From JAWLBR01 sp041687495 (GTDB lineage: Bacteria > Bacillota > Limnochordia > DTU087 > JAAYGB01), in assembly GCA_041687495.1 (NCBI GenBank), contig JAWLBR010000007.1, positions 1 through 59,200 on the forward strand: a stretch of DNA of 59,200 bases, written 5' to 3'. Below the pieces are notes generated by a model that made no database searches, was not told where the DNA came from, and worked only from the letters and a program-made list of their open reading frames with translations. Positions 30,545 through 39,409 of this stretch are shown here, one piece after another. Position numbers and translations under genes: made by a program. The first letter of the stretch is position 1, and every line of letters begins with the position of its first letter.

Positions 30545-31607
30545 GTTGGCTGTCCTTCCAGGTGACGGGATTGGGCGGGAGATCGTGGATGCTCTAGCTC
30601 CGCTGTTTGCCCGCCTTGAGGAGAAGACTGGCGAGACCTTCGATCGGACAGAGGGCCTCATCGGCGGAGTCGCCATCGATACGGTTGGCACTCCGCTTCC
30701 CGAAGAGACGGTAAGCTTGTGTCAATCTGCCGACGCTGTTTTGTTGGGTGCGGTAGGTGGACCCAAGTGGGATCACATGCCTACGAGCACCCGCCCAGAA
30801 GCTGGACTGTTGGGAATCCGCAAAGCCCTAGGCCTATTTGCCAATCTGCGGCCAGCTAAGTTGTTCCCGGCGCTGGCTTCGGCTTCGACTCTCAAACCAG
30901 AGGTGATCTCTGGCCTTGATCTTCTGGTCGTGCGGGAGTTAACAGGAGGCTTGTACTTTGGCCAGCCCCGCGGACGCAGTCAGGTGGACGGCCAAAGGCA
31001 GGCTGTGGATACTCTCTTCTATACTGAAGCTGAAGTCCGCCGGGTGGTGAAGATGGCATTTGAGTTGGCTATGGTCAGGAGAAAGCACGTTACTTCCATC
31101 GATAAGGCTAATGTGCTCAACAGCTCACAGCTGTGGCGGGAGATAGCTGAAGAAGTGGCCCGCGACTACCCCGAGGTAGAGCTTACCCATCAGTTGGTGG
31201 ATAACGCTGCCATGCAGTTGGTGCGCAACCCTGCCCAGTATGATGTGGTTGTCACTGAAAACATGTTCGGTGATATCCTCAGTGACGAAGCGGCCCAGCT
31301 TACGGGCTCGTTGGGGATGTTGCCGTCGGCTTCTTTGGGCGGAGAAATCGGGTTATACGAGCCGGCCCATGGCTCGGCTCCAGACATTGCTGGCAAGGAT
31401 CTAGCCAATCCACTGGCTACCATTTTGTCTGTGGCAATGATGCTCAAATACAGCTTTAGTTTGCATGAAATCGCCGATCAGTTGGAAGCTGCCGTTGACC
31501 AAGTTCTCGCCGATGGATATCGCACCGCTGACATTGCCGATGCCGGTCAAGCTGTTCAGGTCGTTGGGACAAAGCAAATGGTCAGCCTGGTCATCGAGCG
31601 CTGGTAG
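30537..31607 (+). CDS. leuB: 3-isopropylmalate dehydrogenase
   Basis: A 356-residue NAD-dependent oxidative decarboxylase. ATG 30537 overlaps leuD. It has the N-terminal AVLPGDGIGREIVDALAPLF, GAVGGPKWDHMPTSTRPEAG, the RELTGGLYFGQPRG loop, the catalytic lysine segment SIDKANVLNSSQLWREIAEE, TENMFGDILSDEAAQLTGSL, and EPAHGSAPDIAGKDLANPLA for NAD binding. It acts in leucine synthesis and, with citramalate-derived methylmalate, probably also in isoleucine synthesis. Confidence 0.97.
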   Translation: MPRLAVLPGDGIGREIVDALAPLFARLEEKTGETFDRTEGLIGGVAIDTVGTPLPEETVSLCQSADAVLLGAVGGPKWDHMPTSTRPEAGLLGIRKALGLFANLRPAKLFPALASASTLKPEVISGLDLLVVRELTGGLYFGQPRGRSQVDGQRQAVDTLFYTEAEVRRVVKMAFELAMVRRKHVTSIDKANVLNSSQLWREIAEEVARDYPEVELTHQLVDNAAMQLVRNPAQYDVVVTENMFGDILSDEAAQLTGSLGMLPSASLGGEIGLYEPAHGSAPDIAGKDLANPLATILSVAMMLKYSFSLHEIADQLEAAVDQVLADGYRTADIADAGQAVQVVGTKQMVSLVIERW

Positions 31608-31667
31608 AGTCGGCGTGGGCTGTCCACTACTGCTGGAGGCAGTTCCCGGGCGAAAGGGGAGTAGCAC

Positions 31668-33248
31668 TTGAGTGAAAAACAGATAGTCATCTATGACACT
31701 ACCTTGCGGGATGGGTCTCAGGGTGAGGGGATCTCTTTTTCCGTCGACGATAAGCTGCATATCGCTGCCCGGCTTGATGCCTTCGGCGTGCATTATATCG
31801 AAGGCGGATGGCCTGGCTCCAATCCCAAGGACATCGAATTCTTCGCGAAAGCGAAGGAGATGAAATGGAAAAACGCCAAAATCACTGCCTTTGGCAGCAC
31901 CTGCCGCGCTAATGTGGCGGCAGCAGAGGATGCGAATCTTAAAGCCATTGTGGCATCTGGAGTAAAGGCGGCGGCGATTTTTGGTAAGAGCTGGAGCTTC
32001 CACGTGGAGAACGCCCTGGGAACCACCCTAGCTGAGAATCTGCGGATGATCGAAGACAGTGTTCGTTTCTTGGTTGAGCAGGGGATCGAGGTCATTTTCG
32101 ATGCTGAGCATTTCTTTGACGGTTACAAGCGGGATCAAGAGCATGCTTTGGCTACTCTTGCAGCGGCGGAAATGGGCGGAGCTGCGGCCTTGGTTTTGTG
32201 CGACACCAATGGTGGGAGCATGCCCCATGAAATCGCCGAGGCTGTAGCAGATGTGGTTAGCCGACATCAGGTCCCTGTGGGGATTCACGCCCACAACGAT
32301 TCCGGAGTGGCGGTGGCCAATACCATCCTCGGCGTCCAGTCTGGATGCACCCATGTTCAGGGGACCGTCAATGGGTTTGGTGAAAGGTGCGGCAACGCCG
32401 ACCTTTGCAGCATCTTACCGAACTTAGAGCTAAAGCTTGGATACACTACCGTTGGCGCGGAGAACATGAAGAGGCTAGTGGAAGTCTCTCACTATGTCGA
32501 CGAAGTAGCAAACGTGAACTCTGATAGCCGCCAACCATTTGTGGGCAGAAGTGTGTTTGCCCATAAGGGTGGGATCCACGTGAGCGCACTGATGAAGTTC
32601 CCAGAGACCTACGAGCATATGCAGCCCGAGGCGGTGGGAAATCGCCGGCGGGTACTGGTATCGGAACTGTCAGGGGCCAGTAATGTCTTGTACAAGGCCG
32701 AGGAATACGATCTACCTTTGACCAAGGATTCGCCGCAGCTTCGGGGTGTAGTGGGAGTGCTCAAAAACCTAGAGCACCAAGGCTACCACTTTGAGGGAGC
32801 CGAAGGGTCCTTTGAGATTATGTTGCGCCGCTCTCTTGGCTTGTATGAACCCCTGTTTGAACTCATTGGGTTTCGCTTGATTATCGAAAAGCGGGATCCC
32901 AAGGAGGATCCGGTGGCTGAAGCCACAATCAAGCTGCGGGTTCGGGACCAAGTGATCCACACGGTCGCCGAGGGCAACGGACCGGTCAACGCTCTGGACG
33001 AAGCACTGCGCAAAGCTCTTCGGGAGCTGTATCCGCAGTTGGATGATATCAAGTTGACTGACTACAAAGTCCGGGTGCTGAATGAGAAAAAGGGTACCGA
33101 CGCCAAGGTTAGAGTTCTCATCGAGTCTGCCGACGATGGGACCACTTGGGGGACCGTAGGGGTATCCACTAACATCATCGAAGCCAGCTGGCGAGCGCTA
33201 GTTGACAGCATTGAGTACGGACTACTGCGGGCTGCTGGGAGTATCTAA
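31668..33248 (+). CDS. cimA: (R)-citramalate synthase
   Basis: A 526-residue LeuA-family enzyme that condenses pyruvate with acetyl-CoA. TTG 31668 follows AAAGGGGAG. It starts IVIYDTTLRDGSQGEGISFS, where GSQGEG (rather than GEQSPG of LeuA) and the following EGGWPGSNPKD are typical of citramalate synthases. GIHAHNDSGVAVANTILGVQ provides metal ligands and GFGERCGNADLCSILPNL follows. The C-terminal regulatory domain is about 400-520. It ends the T-box operon, followed by a strong terminator. Together with LeuCD and LeuB it supplies 2-oxobutyrate for isoleucine without threonine deaminase. Confidence 0.95.
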   Translation: MSEKQIVIYDTTLRDGSQGEGISFSVDDKLHIAARLDAFGVHYIEGGWPGSNPKDIEFFAKAKEMKWKNAKITAFGSTCRANVAAAEDANLKAIVASGVKAAAIFGKSWSFHVENALGTTLAENLRMIEDSVRFLVEQGIEVIFDAEHFFDGYKRDQEHALATLAAAEMGGAAALVLCDTNGGSMPHEIAEAVADVVSRHQVPVGIHAHNDSGVAVANTILGVQSGCTHVQGTVNGFGERCGNADLCSILPNLELKLGYTTVGAENMKRLVEVSHYVDEVANVNSDSRQPFVGRSVFAHKGGIHVSALMKFPETYEHMQPEAVGNRRRVLVSELSGASNVLYKAEEYDLPLTKDSPQLRGVVGVLKNLEHQGYHFEGAEGSFEIMLRRSLGLYEPLFELIGFRLIIEKRDPKEDPVAEATIKLRVRDQVIHTVAEGNGPVNALDEALRKALRELYPQLDDIKLTDYKVRVLNEKKGTDAKVRVLIESADDGTTWGTVGVSTNIIEASWRALVDSIEYGLLRAAGSI

Positions 33249-33298
33249 ACACGGGCTAGGCCGAACGCAGCAGGTCAACTTCAGACATCAAGCTTATT

Positions 33299-33342
33299 TG
33301 GGACACATGGCATAGTTGAGCCATGTGTCCCATAGTATTTTT
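33299..33342 (+). terminator. Terminator of the ilv-leu-cimA operon
   Basis: TGGGACACATGGC pairs perfectly with GCCATGTGTCCCA, followed by TAGTATTTTT. Confidence 0.93.
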
Positions 33343-33367
33343 AGAGTTTCTGCATTGGCGCTCAGCA

Positions 33368-33400
33368 ACCTGAACCGGCGGTGGATCTGGCGGTTCAGGT
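33368..33400 (+). repeat. Hairpin in the leader of the L,D-transpeptidase gene
   Basis: ACCTGAACCG (33368-33377) pairs perfectly with CGGTTCAGGT (33391-33400). No T tract follows, so it is a leader structure or operator rather than an obvious terminator. Confidence 0.45.
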
Positions 33401-33442
33401 GTTGTCGGCAATGAGCTTGTTTGGCGAAGGAGGGCGTTACCG

Positions 33443-34381
33443 TTGAGGTGGTGGAGAACTACAGTACGGCTGCTAGTCTATCTTTGTCTATTGATCTTAG
33501 CAGGGACCGGAAGCGGCCGAGCAAGCTCGGCCAGTGATCTGGCCCATGCCACTTGTGAGACTGACCGCCCACTGTTCTTGACCCAACCCTTGATGCAGGG
33601 AGACGACGTGGCGGAGCTGCAAAACGGTCTCAAAGGCTACGGTTTTTTTACTGGAGAGGTTACTGGCGTCTTTGATCACGCAACAGATGATGCCGTGAAA
33701 CGATTTCAGCAGCAGGCCGGCCTTCCCGTCGATGGTAAGGTGGGGCCAGAGACGTGGAATGCCTTGGCGGCCACATTTCTCTACCCGGTTAGCTCCCGAA
33801 CCAAGGCGCCAGAGGGAGAACTGTCCATCGTTATCGATCTCAACAAGAGGCAGCTGCAGCTGTACTCTGATGGTCATTTGCACAAGACATACCCGGTTGC
33901 CATTGGCAAGCCGAGAACGCCTTCGCCCGTTGGGGAGTGGAGAATTGTGCACAAGAGCCGCAACTGGGGTGGGGGATTTGGCACCAGGTGGCTTGGCCTT
34001 AACGTACCTTGGGGGATCTATGGGATCCACGGCACCAACAAGCCATGGTCCATCAGCCGAGCTGAAAGCGCCGGCTGTTTTCGGATGTACAATCATCAAG
34101 TTGAAGAACTGTATCGGTGGGTAAAGTCGGGCACTCCAGTGCGGGTGGTGGGACGAAGCGACCCGGAATTTCCTAAGCGGGCTTTGCGCAGGGGTAACAG
34201 TGGGCAGGACGTTGTTTATCTGCAGCTGGCTCTCCGGGAGATGGGCTATGATGCCGGAGTCGCAGATGCCCGCTTTGGCGCTGATACAGAAAATGCGGTT
34301 AAGGCTCTTCAGACGTATTATGGTCTTCCCGCGGACGGCATCGCCGGAGCGGACACGTACTACCTCCTGGAGGTGAAATGA
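33443..34381 (+). CDS. Exported L,D-transpeptidase (YkuD) flanked by two peptidoglycan-binding domains
   Basis: A 312-residue protein starting at TTG 33443 behind AAGGAGGG. It has an N-terminal signal (TVRLLVYLCLLILAGTGSG), a PG_binding_1 domain at about 45-110 (GDDVAELQNGLKGYGFFTGE), and a YkuD domain at about 125-230. The catalytic segment is IHGTNKPWSISRAESAGCFR, with the conserved His and nucleophilic Cys. A second PG_binding_1 domain follows at about 245-310 (GNSGQDVVYLQLALREMGYD). The enzyme makes L,D cross-links in peptidoglycan, or attaches proteins to it, on the outer face of the membrane; this class is common in spore and vegetative walls of Bacillota. It overlaps the next gene by four bases (ATGA type), so the two are probably made together. 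Confidence 0.93.
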   Translation: MRWWRTTVRLLVYLCLLILAGTGSGRASSASDLAHATCETDRPLFLTQPLMQGDDVAELQNGLKGYGFFTGEVTGVFDHATDDAVKRFQQQAGLPVDGKVGPETWNALAATFLYPVSSRTKAPEGELSIVIDLNKRQLQLYSDGHLHKTYPVAIGKPRTPSPVGEWRIVHKSRNWGGGFGTRWLGLNVPWGIYGIHGTNKPWSISRAESAGCFRMYNHQVEELYRWVKSGTPVRVVGRSDPEFPKRALRRGNSGQDVVYLQLALREMGYDAGVADARFGADTENAVKALQTYYGLPADGIAGADTYYLLEVK

Positions 34382-35769
34382 TGCGACGTCTGGGTAAGTG
34401 GGTATTGGCCGCGGTGGTTTTGGGAGTTTTAGTCGGCGGGGTGTGGGCTGGGATTCTGATCTGGCCCAGACCGGAGGTAGTCCTTGACCCCCAAGCCAAG
34501 ATCGATTCTGAGACGAAGTACCAGTTGGTATTATGGGATGAGGCATTTCCAGTTCCCACTCCGTTGCAGGGGGAGCAGGAGCGGGCCATTGAGCAGGCTT
34601 TGGCAGAGTTTCACCAACTGTATCCGAACGTGCAGGTTCATTTCAGGCTCTGGCCGTGGGGGACCCTGCAAGAGGGCCTGACTGCCGCAGTAGCTAAAGG
34701 AAATCCTCCAGATGTGGCCATGATCTCTGGGCATCGTCAGTATGATCTGCAGCTGCCGATAACCAGATTCATCAGTGACCTGGAGGAGAACGGGTATTTT
34801 TCGCCGGTCCTTGACCGACTGCAAAATGGGTCGGATTACTGGGCCTGGCCGAGTTGGAGCAGTGTCCGAGTGTTGGCATTAAATCGGAAACTGGTGGGAA
34901 ATGCCTTTTCGGATCTGTCCAGCGCAGCTGCCGAGGATGCTGAATCGGGCTATCGTCACCTGCGTTTGGATCTGGAGAACATGATGCAGAGGGCAAGTTC
35001 CATTTCAGCTCAGCCGGCTGTCGTCCTGGAGAATGGTACCGGCGAAGCACTGGCTTTACTTCTCGAAGGCGAAGCAGCCCCGATGTTGTTGGGAGATGGG
35101 AAGCTGGGGTGGACTCAACAGGCCCTATCTGAGACAGCACAGCAGTTGTCAGTGTGGATCTCAAAAAAGGTTGTGCACACTTCCTCGGCTGATCTCTTGG
35201 AAGGCTTCTTTACAGGTCAAGCACCAATCATCGGCCCTGTGGGCCCGTGGATCATCAGCAAAGTTCCCAAGAAAGACACAGCGGCTAGGGCGCCGCAAGC
35301 CCAGGATGTTGGCTTTCTTCCTTTTCCGTCCCAGCCGGAGCTGGGACCTGCTGAGCCAGTGGATTACTCGGCGGCAGTTTTTCGCCAAGCTCGCTTCAAG
35401 GGCGCCGCACATACTCGCTTGGCTATGGAGTTCGCCCGGCTGTACGGCAAGTACATGGGGGTCTTCTATTCCGTTACTCGGCACGGAGTTCCCAGCTATC
35501 TACCGCTCTTAGGAGTGTGGTCGCAGCGGCTGGGCCTTGACCCAGGGCAGCAGGCTGGCCTGATAGCAGCCTGCAGTGGTAGTGCCAGGCCGGAGCTGCC
35601 GCAGAGTTGGCTGGATCTGCGGGAGCGGCTGATGGATGAGGTGGTGCTGCCGACGGCTATTGCTTTCCTGCAGGGCAAAATGCCGGCAGATGAAATGGCT
35701 AAATATCTGTCGGGGGAGATCGCGGAAGCAGCTGATCAGCTGCGCGACGCACAACAGGAGCAGAAGTAG
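34378..35769 (+). CDS. Orphan extracellular solute-binding-like protein, membrane-anchored
   Basis: A 463-residue protein whose ATG overlaps the transpeptidase stop. Residues 8-29 are a hydrophobic anchor (WVLAAVVLGVLVGGVWAGIL) with no lipobox cysteine. The rest resembles family 1 (MalE/UgpB-type) solute-binding proteins: ALAEFHQLYPNVQVHFRLWP, NPPDVAMISGHRQYDL, a central AWPSWSSVRVLALNRKLVG and the GFLPFPSQPELGPAEPVDYS segment. No ABC permease or ATPase gene is near. Coupling to a peptidoglycan enzyme and the lack of a lipobox suggest a wall-related sensing or binding role rather than ordinary uptake; this is inference. The region from 35770 to 36025 shows no convincing gene. Confidence 0.8.
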   Translation: MMRRLGKWVLAAVVLGVLVGGVWAGILIWPRPEVVLDPQAKIDSETKYQLVLWDEAFPVPTPLQGEQERAIEQALAEFHQLYPNVQVHFRLWPWGTLQEGLTAAVAKGNPPDVAMISGHRQYDLQLPITRFISDLEENGYFSPVLDRLQNGSDYWAWPSWSSVRVLALNRKLVGNAFSDLSSAAAEDAESGYRHLRLDLENMMQRASSISAQPAVVLENGTGEALALLLEGEAAPMLLGDGKLGWTQQALSETAQQLSVWISKKVVHTSSADLLEGFFTGQAPIIGPVGPWIISKVPKKDTAARAPQAQDVGFLPFPSQPELGPAEPVDYSAAVFRQARFKGAAHTRLAMEFARLYGKYMGVFYSVTRHGVPSYLPLLGVWSQRLGLDPGQQAGLIAACSGSARPELPQSWLDLRERLMDEVVLPTAIAFLQGKMPADEMAKYLSGEIAEAADQLRDAQQEQK

Positions 35770-36025
35770 TGTTTGGTGGGGCGCTAACGGCAGCGGACCG
35801 GGGACCCATGAGGCAAGTTGGCAGAGATAACACGGAAGGAAATACTTGCCAGTGCGAAGAATGAACCAAAGAACCAGAGGCGAACCATCAGCCCGTGGGT
35901 CCGAAAGCAGCTGAGGCTGCTGGGCAGTACAGGTGGGTTTGTGCTGCGGCCCATGGGCTATACTGGTATTAATGTTGCGATTATGATTGGGAATGCCGGC
36001 TCGCGGCGATGGAGGTATATCTAGC

Positions 36026-37402
36026 ATGGGAGAAATGTTTGGGACTGATGGGGTTCGGGGTGTGGCTAACCAAGACTTAACCCCCGAACTGGCTTTCCAG
36101 CTCGGAAGAGCGGGAGCACATGCCCTTGCTCATCAGCGGGGCGGTGGCAGCACCAAAGCCAAGGTAGTGATTGGGCGGGATACCAGAGTGTCGGGACAGA
36201 TGCTGGAGGCGGCTATGGTGGCTGGGTTGACTTCTGCGGGAGCCGATGTTATTCGACTAGGCATTGTGCCCACACCCGCAGTGGCATATTTGACCAGACG
36301 TTTGGGAGCCGATGCTGGAGTAATGATTTCCGCTTCTCACAATCCAGTTCCGGATAACGGAATTAAGTTCTTTACTTCCGACGGGTTCAAACTACCTGAT
36401 GAGGTAGAGGACGAGATCGAGAGTCTAGTGGTGGCGATGGCTGACAGATCGCCGAAGTCCGATGGCTTACCGCGACCGACTGGTCTTGCCGTAGGCAAAG
36501 TCACTGACTACGCCCAGGCCACCGAAGACTATGTGAAGAAGCTGATGGGGACTGTACAGGAAACCCTGCAAGGTTTGCGGGTTGTTGTTGACTGTGCCAA
36601 CGGCGCCGCGTTTCGGGCGGCGCCAAAGGTGCTGACTCGGCTGGGAGCTGAGGTGGTGGCCATCAACACCGGTAGCACCGGCAGCGATATCAACGTCGAG
36701 TGCGGCTCCACCTATCCAGAAGTAGTGCAGGCTGCAGTTAGAGAGCACCGAGCCGATGTTGGGATCGCCCACGATGGCGACGCAGACAGAGTAATCGCCG
36801 TCGACGAGAATGGAAAGATTGTTAACGGCGACGGGATTATGGCTATCTGTGCTCTAGACATGATCGACAGAGGTCAGTTGGCCAAGAGCACTATTGCCGC
36901 CACCGTCTACAGCAACTTAGGACTGAAGGCAGCCTTGGAGGCCGAAGGTGGCAGTGTGGTTGTGACCAAGAATGGTGACCGCTATGTGCTAGAGGCAATG
37001 AGGGAACATGGGCTTGATCTAGGTGGAGAGCAGTCTGGCCATATCATTTTCCTCAGGCACAACACTACAGGTGATGGCATTCTAACTGCAATTCAGCTGC
37101 TAGCCGTGATGAGCAGAACTGGGCAGCCATTGTCGGCCTTGGCCGAAAAGATGCGGCCGTTTCCGCAGGTACTGCAAAACGTTAAAGTCACTGACAAAGC
37201 TTGGGAGACCAAGCCAGCCGTCCAAGCTGCGCTTGCCGAGGCAGAGGCGAAGCTTGGCTCTTCTGGTCGGATTTTTGTGCGAGCTTCGGGAACTGAGCCA
37301 TTGATTCGGGTGATGGGTGAGGCCCCGGACTCCCAGGTCGTCGACCAAGCAGTGGCACTAGTGGTTAACGCGGTCCGAGATGAACTGGGGGCAGAACGTT
37401 GA
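36026..37402 (+). CDS. glmM: Phosphoglucosamine mutase
   Basis: A 458-residue enzyme converting glucosamine-6-phosphate to glucosamine-1-phosphate for UDP-GlcNAc synthesis. ATG 36026 is chosen because relatives begin MG-x-x-FGTDGVRGVAN and GGAGG precedes it. Motifs are FGTDGVRGVANQDLTPELAF, the phosphoserine loop VMISASHNPVPDNGIKFF, the Mg loop GIAHDGDADRVIAVDENG, the sugar loop GGEQSGHIIF and the phosphate-binding RASGTEPLIRVM. In many Bacillota it follows cdaA-ybbR; that pair is absent here and acpS overlaps its end instead. Confidence 0.98.
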   Translation: MGEMFGTDGVRGVANQDLTPELAFQLGRAGAHALAHQRGGGSTKAKVVIGRDTRVSGQMLEAAMVAGLTSAGADVIRLGIVPTPAVAYLTRRLGADAGVMISASHNPVPDNGIKFFTSDGFKLPDEVEDEIESLVVAMADRSPKSDGLPRPTGLAVGKVTDYAQATEDYVKKLMGTVQETLQGLRVVVDCANGAAFRAAPKVLTRLGAEVVAINTGSTGSDINVECGSTYPEVVQAAVREHRADVGIAHDGDADRVIAVDENGKIVNGDGIMAICALDMIDRGQLAKSTIAATVYSNLGLKAALEAEGGSVVVTKNGDRYVLEAMREHGLDLGGEQSGHIIFLRHNTTGDGILTAIQLLAVMSRTGQPLSALAEKMRPFPQVLQNVKVTDKAWETKPAVQAALAEAEAKLGSSGRIFVRASGTEPLIRVMGEAPDSQVVDQAVALVVNAVRDELGAER

Positions 37403-37797
37403 TTGTTGGGATAGGCACGGATATTATTGAGATTGATCGCGTAGCTCGGGCGTGGGGGCGTAAGGGTCCCCGCTTTGTGGACAAGATCTGCTCGCAACGG
37501 GAGGCCAACTATGTCTGCAGGGGAAATGAGAAGGCCCAATGGGAGCGGATGGCGGCTCGCTTTGCAGCAAAAGAAGCAGTGATGAAAGCTCTGGGAACTG
37601 GGTGGAGGCGAGGAGTGGCTTGGCGAGAGATCGAGATTCTGCACCAACCCACCGGCCGACCTTATGTGAACTTGCTGGGGAGAACCGCTGAGTTAGCCCA
37701 GCAAATGGAGATTGAAACCATCTACATAAGTATGTCCCATAACAATACGATGGCCCAGGCCTTCGCTATCGCTTGGAGCACCGAGAGTGGGCAATGA
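37399..37797 (+). CDS. acpS: Holo-[acyl-carrier-protein] synthase
   Basis: A 132-residue phosphopantetheinyl transferase that activates acyl carrier protein with CoA. TTG 37399 overlaps the glmM stop by four bases. It has the typical N-terminal IVGIGTDIIEIDRVARAWGR, the Mg-binding ERMAARFAAKEAVMKALGTG and ISMSHNNTMAQAFAI at the end. It lies in the common Bacillota order acpS-nnrD-alr. Confidence 0.96.
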   Translation: MIVGIGTDIIEIDRVARAWGRKGPRFVDKICSQREANYVCRGNEKAQWERMAARFAAKEAVMKALGTGWRRGVAWREIEILHQPTGRPYVNLLGRTAELAQQMEIETIYISMSHNNTMAQAFAIAWSTESGQ

Positions 37798-37828
37798 AGG
37801 GGAGTCTTGGCAAAGTAGGTGGGAGAGT

Positions 37829-39409
37829 ATGAAGATTGTCACCGGAGAGAGGATGCACGAGATCGACAGGGAGGCTGAGCGCGACTACAAGATGCCCAGC
37901 CTAATCCTTATGGAGAATGCCGGCCGAGCGGTGGCTGATCAAGCGGCGGCTCTGGTACCTTCCGGACAGCGGATTGCGATCTTGGCTGGCAAGGGTGGTA
38001 ATGGCGGGGATGCCTTGGTTGCGGCCCGCTATCTACACAACTGGGGTTATCGGGTTAAGATCTTCTGCCTAACAGCGCTAGACCAGCTGGAGGGTGACCC
38101 CAGGCTCAACGCACAGATGGTGGAGGCTCTAGGCATAGAAACCTGTGCCATCGACGAGCGGCAGTTGGCCAAGCTCAGAGTGACCTTTGCTGTGTCCCAA
38201 CTCATTGTCGATGGCATGCTGGGAACGGGCGCATCTGGAAGAGTTAGTGATTTGGTGGAGCAGGTCATCCAGATGGTCAACGAGAGTTCTTGCCCGGTTC
38301 TGGCCATTGATATCCCATCGGGGCTCAGCGCCAACAGCGGGCGCCCTTTAGGGATCTGTGTGCAGGCCGACTACACAGTGACCCTTGGAGCCCCCAAGCT
38401 GGGAATGGTGCAGTATCCCGGTATGGATTTTGTTGGTGAGTTGACTACAGCGGATATTGGACTGCCTTCAGCGTTGTTTGCTTCGAGTCCATACCACTTG
38501 GTGGAAGGTACTCAAGTAGCCCAGTGGCTGCCGCCCAGGCAGGCGGATTCCCACAAGGGAACATACGGACGACTGCTGATCTTGGCCGGGTCAACTGGTA
38601 TGACCGGTGCCGCTGCATTGGCCGCTCAGGCAGCCCTGCGGGCTGGCGGAGGATTAGTCACCTTGGGAATACCAGCGAGCCTCAATCCAATCCTCGAGGC
38701 CAAGGTGACAGAGAGTATGACTTTACCTCTGCCCGAGGAGCCCCAGGGCGTAATCGGGTATCGCAGCAAAAATGCCATCTGCGGTGTTCTCACTCAGTGT
38801 GACGCTTGGGCCATAGGCCCAGGGCTGACAACCAAGGGAGAGGTTGCTCATCTAGTCGCTGACCTGTTGGCCGAGTATAAGTTGCCGACTGTGATCGACG
38901 CCGATGGCCTAAACAGCCTTGCTAAAACCGGAGGCATTGAGCGACTAGCGGCGCCCAGTAAGGTAGTCCTGACGCCCCACCCTGGCGAACTAGCTCGATT
39001 GCTGCACACAGACATCGCCAGTGTGCAGGCCGATCGGGTACAGAGTGCTCGGGACAGCGCTGCCTCCTTTGGGACGGTGGTAGTTCTCAAAGGTGCCAGG
39101 ACAGTAGTTGCTGCTCCTGATGGTTCCGTCTACATTAATCCCACTGGTAATCCCGGTATGGCCACCGGTGGGTCTGGAGATGCGCTGACTGGGATTATTG
39201 CATCACTCTTAGCCCAAGGTGTGGAGCCCGTGGCTGCCGCCGTTTCTGGAGTGTATCTACACGGATTGGCGGGAGATCTAGCCGCTGTCGCCCATGGCTC
39301 CAGGAGTATGCTACCCTCGGAACTAGTAGACTCCCTGGGGTTAGCTTTTGGCGCGGTGGAATCCACGGCCACCAGCAAGGTGCAGAAAGAAGAAGGTGCA
39401 GCAGTGTGA
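37829..39409 (+). CDS. nnrDE: Bifunctional NAD(P)H-hydrate epimerase / ADP-dependent dehydratase
   Basis: A 526-residue fusion that repairs hydrated NADH and NADPH. ATG 37829 is chosen because GGTGGGAG lies just before it and the protein then starts KIVTGERMHEIDREAERDY as in relatives; a longer frame from 37787 is less likely. The N-terminal epimerase half (about 1-215) has LILMENAGRAVADQAAAL and ILAGKGGNGGDALVAARYL. The C-terminal dehydratase half (about 225-520) has DSHKGTYGRLLILAGSTGMT, VIDADGLNSLA, LTPHPGELARLL and NPTGNPGMATGGSGDALTGI. It is linked with acpS and alr, overlapping alr by four bases. Confidence 0.96.
   Translation: MKIVTGERMHEIDREAERDYKMPSLILMENAGRAVADQAAALVPSGQRIAILAGKGGNGGDALVAARYLHNWGYRVKIFCLTALDQLEGDPRLNAQMVEALGIETCAIDERQLAKLRVTFAVSQLIVDGMLGTGASGRVSDLVEQVIQMVNESSCPVLAIDIPSGLSANSGRPLGICVQADYTVTLGAPKLGMVQYPGMDFVGELTTADIGLPSALFASSPYHLVEGTQVAQWLPPRQADSHKGTYGRLLILAGSTGMTGAAALAAQAALRAGGGLVTLGIPASLNPILEAKVTESMTLPLPEEPQGVIGYRSKNAICGVLTQCDAWAIGPGLTTKGEVAHLVADLLAEYKLPTVIDADGLNSLAKTGGIERLAAPSKVVLTPHPGELARLLHTDIASVQADRVQSARDSAASFGTVVVLKGARTVVAAPDGSVYINPTGNPGMATGGSGDALTGIIASLLAQGVEPVAAAVSGVYLHGLAGDLAAVAHGSRSMLPSELVDSLGLAFGAVESTATSKVQKEEGAAV

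Noticed and set aside
35818..36024. Small plus-strand frame of 68 codons ending just before glmM
   Set aside because: It starts at a TTG with only a weak purine stretch. The 3' part overlaps the glmM ribosome binding site and reads like translated leader (GNAGSRRWRYI). No motif or conserved composition supports it.
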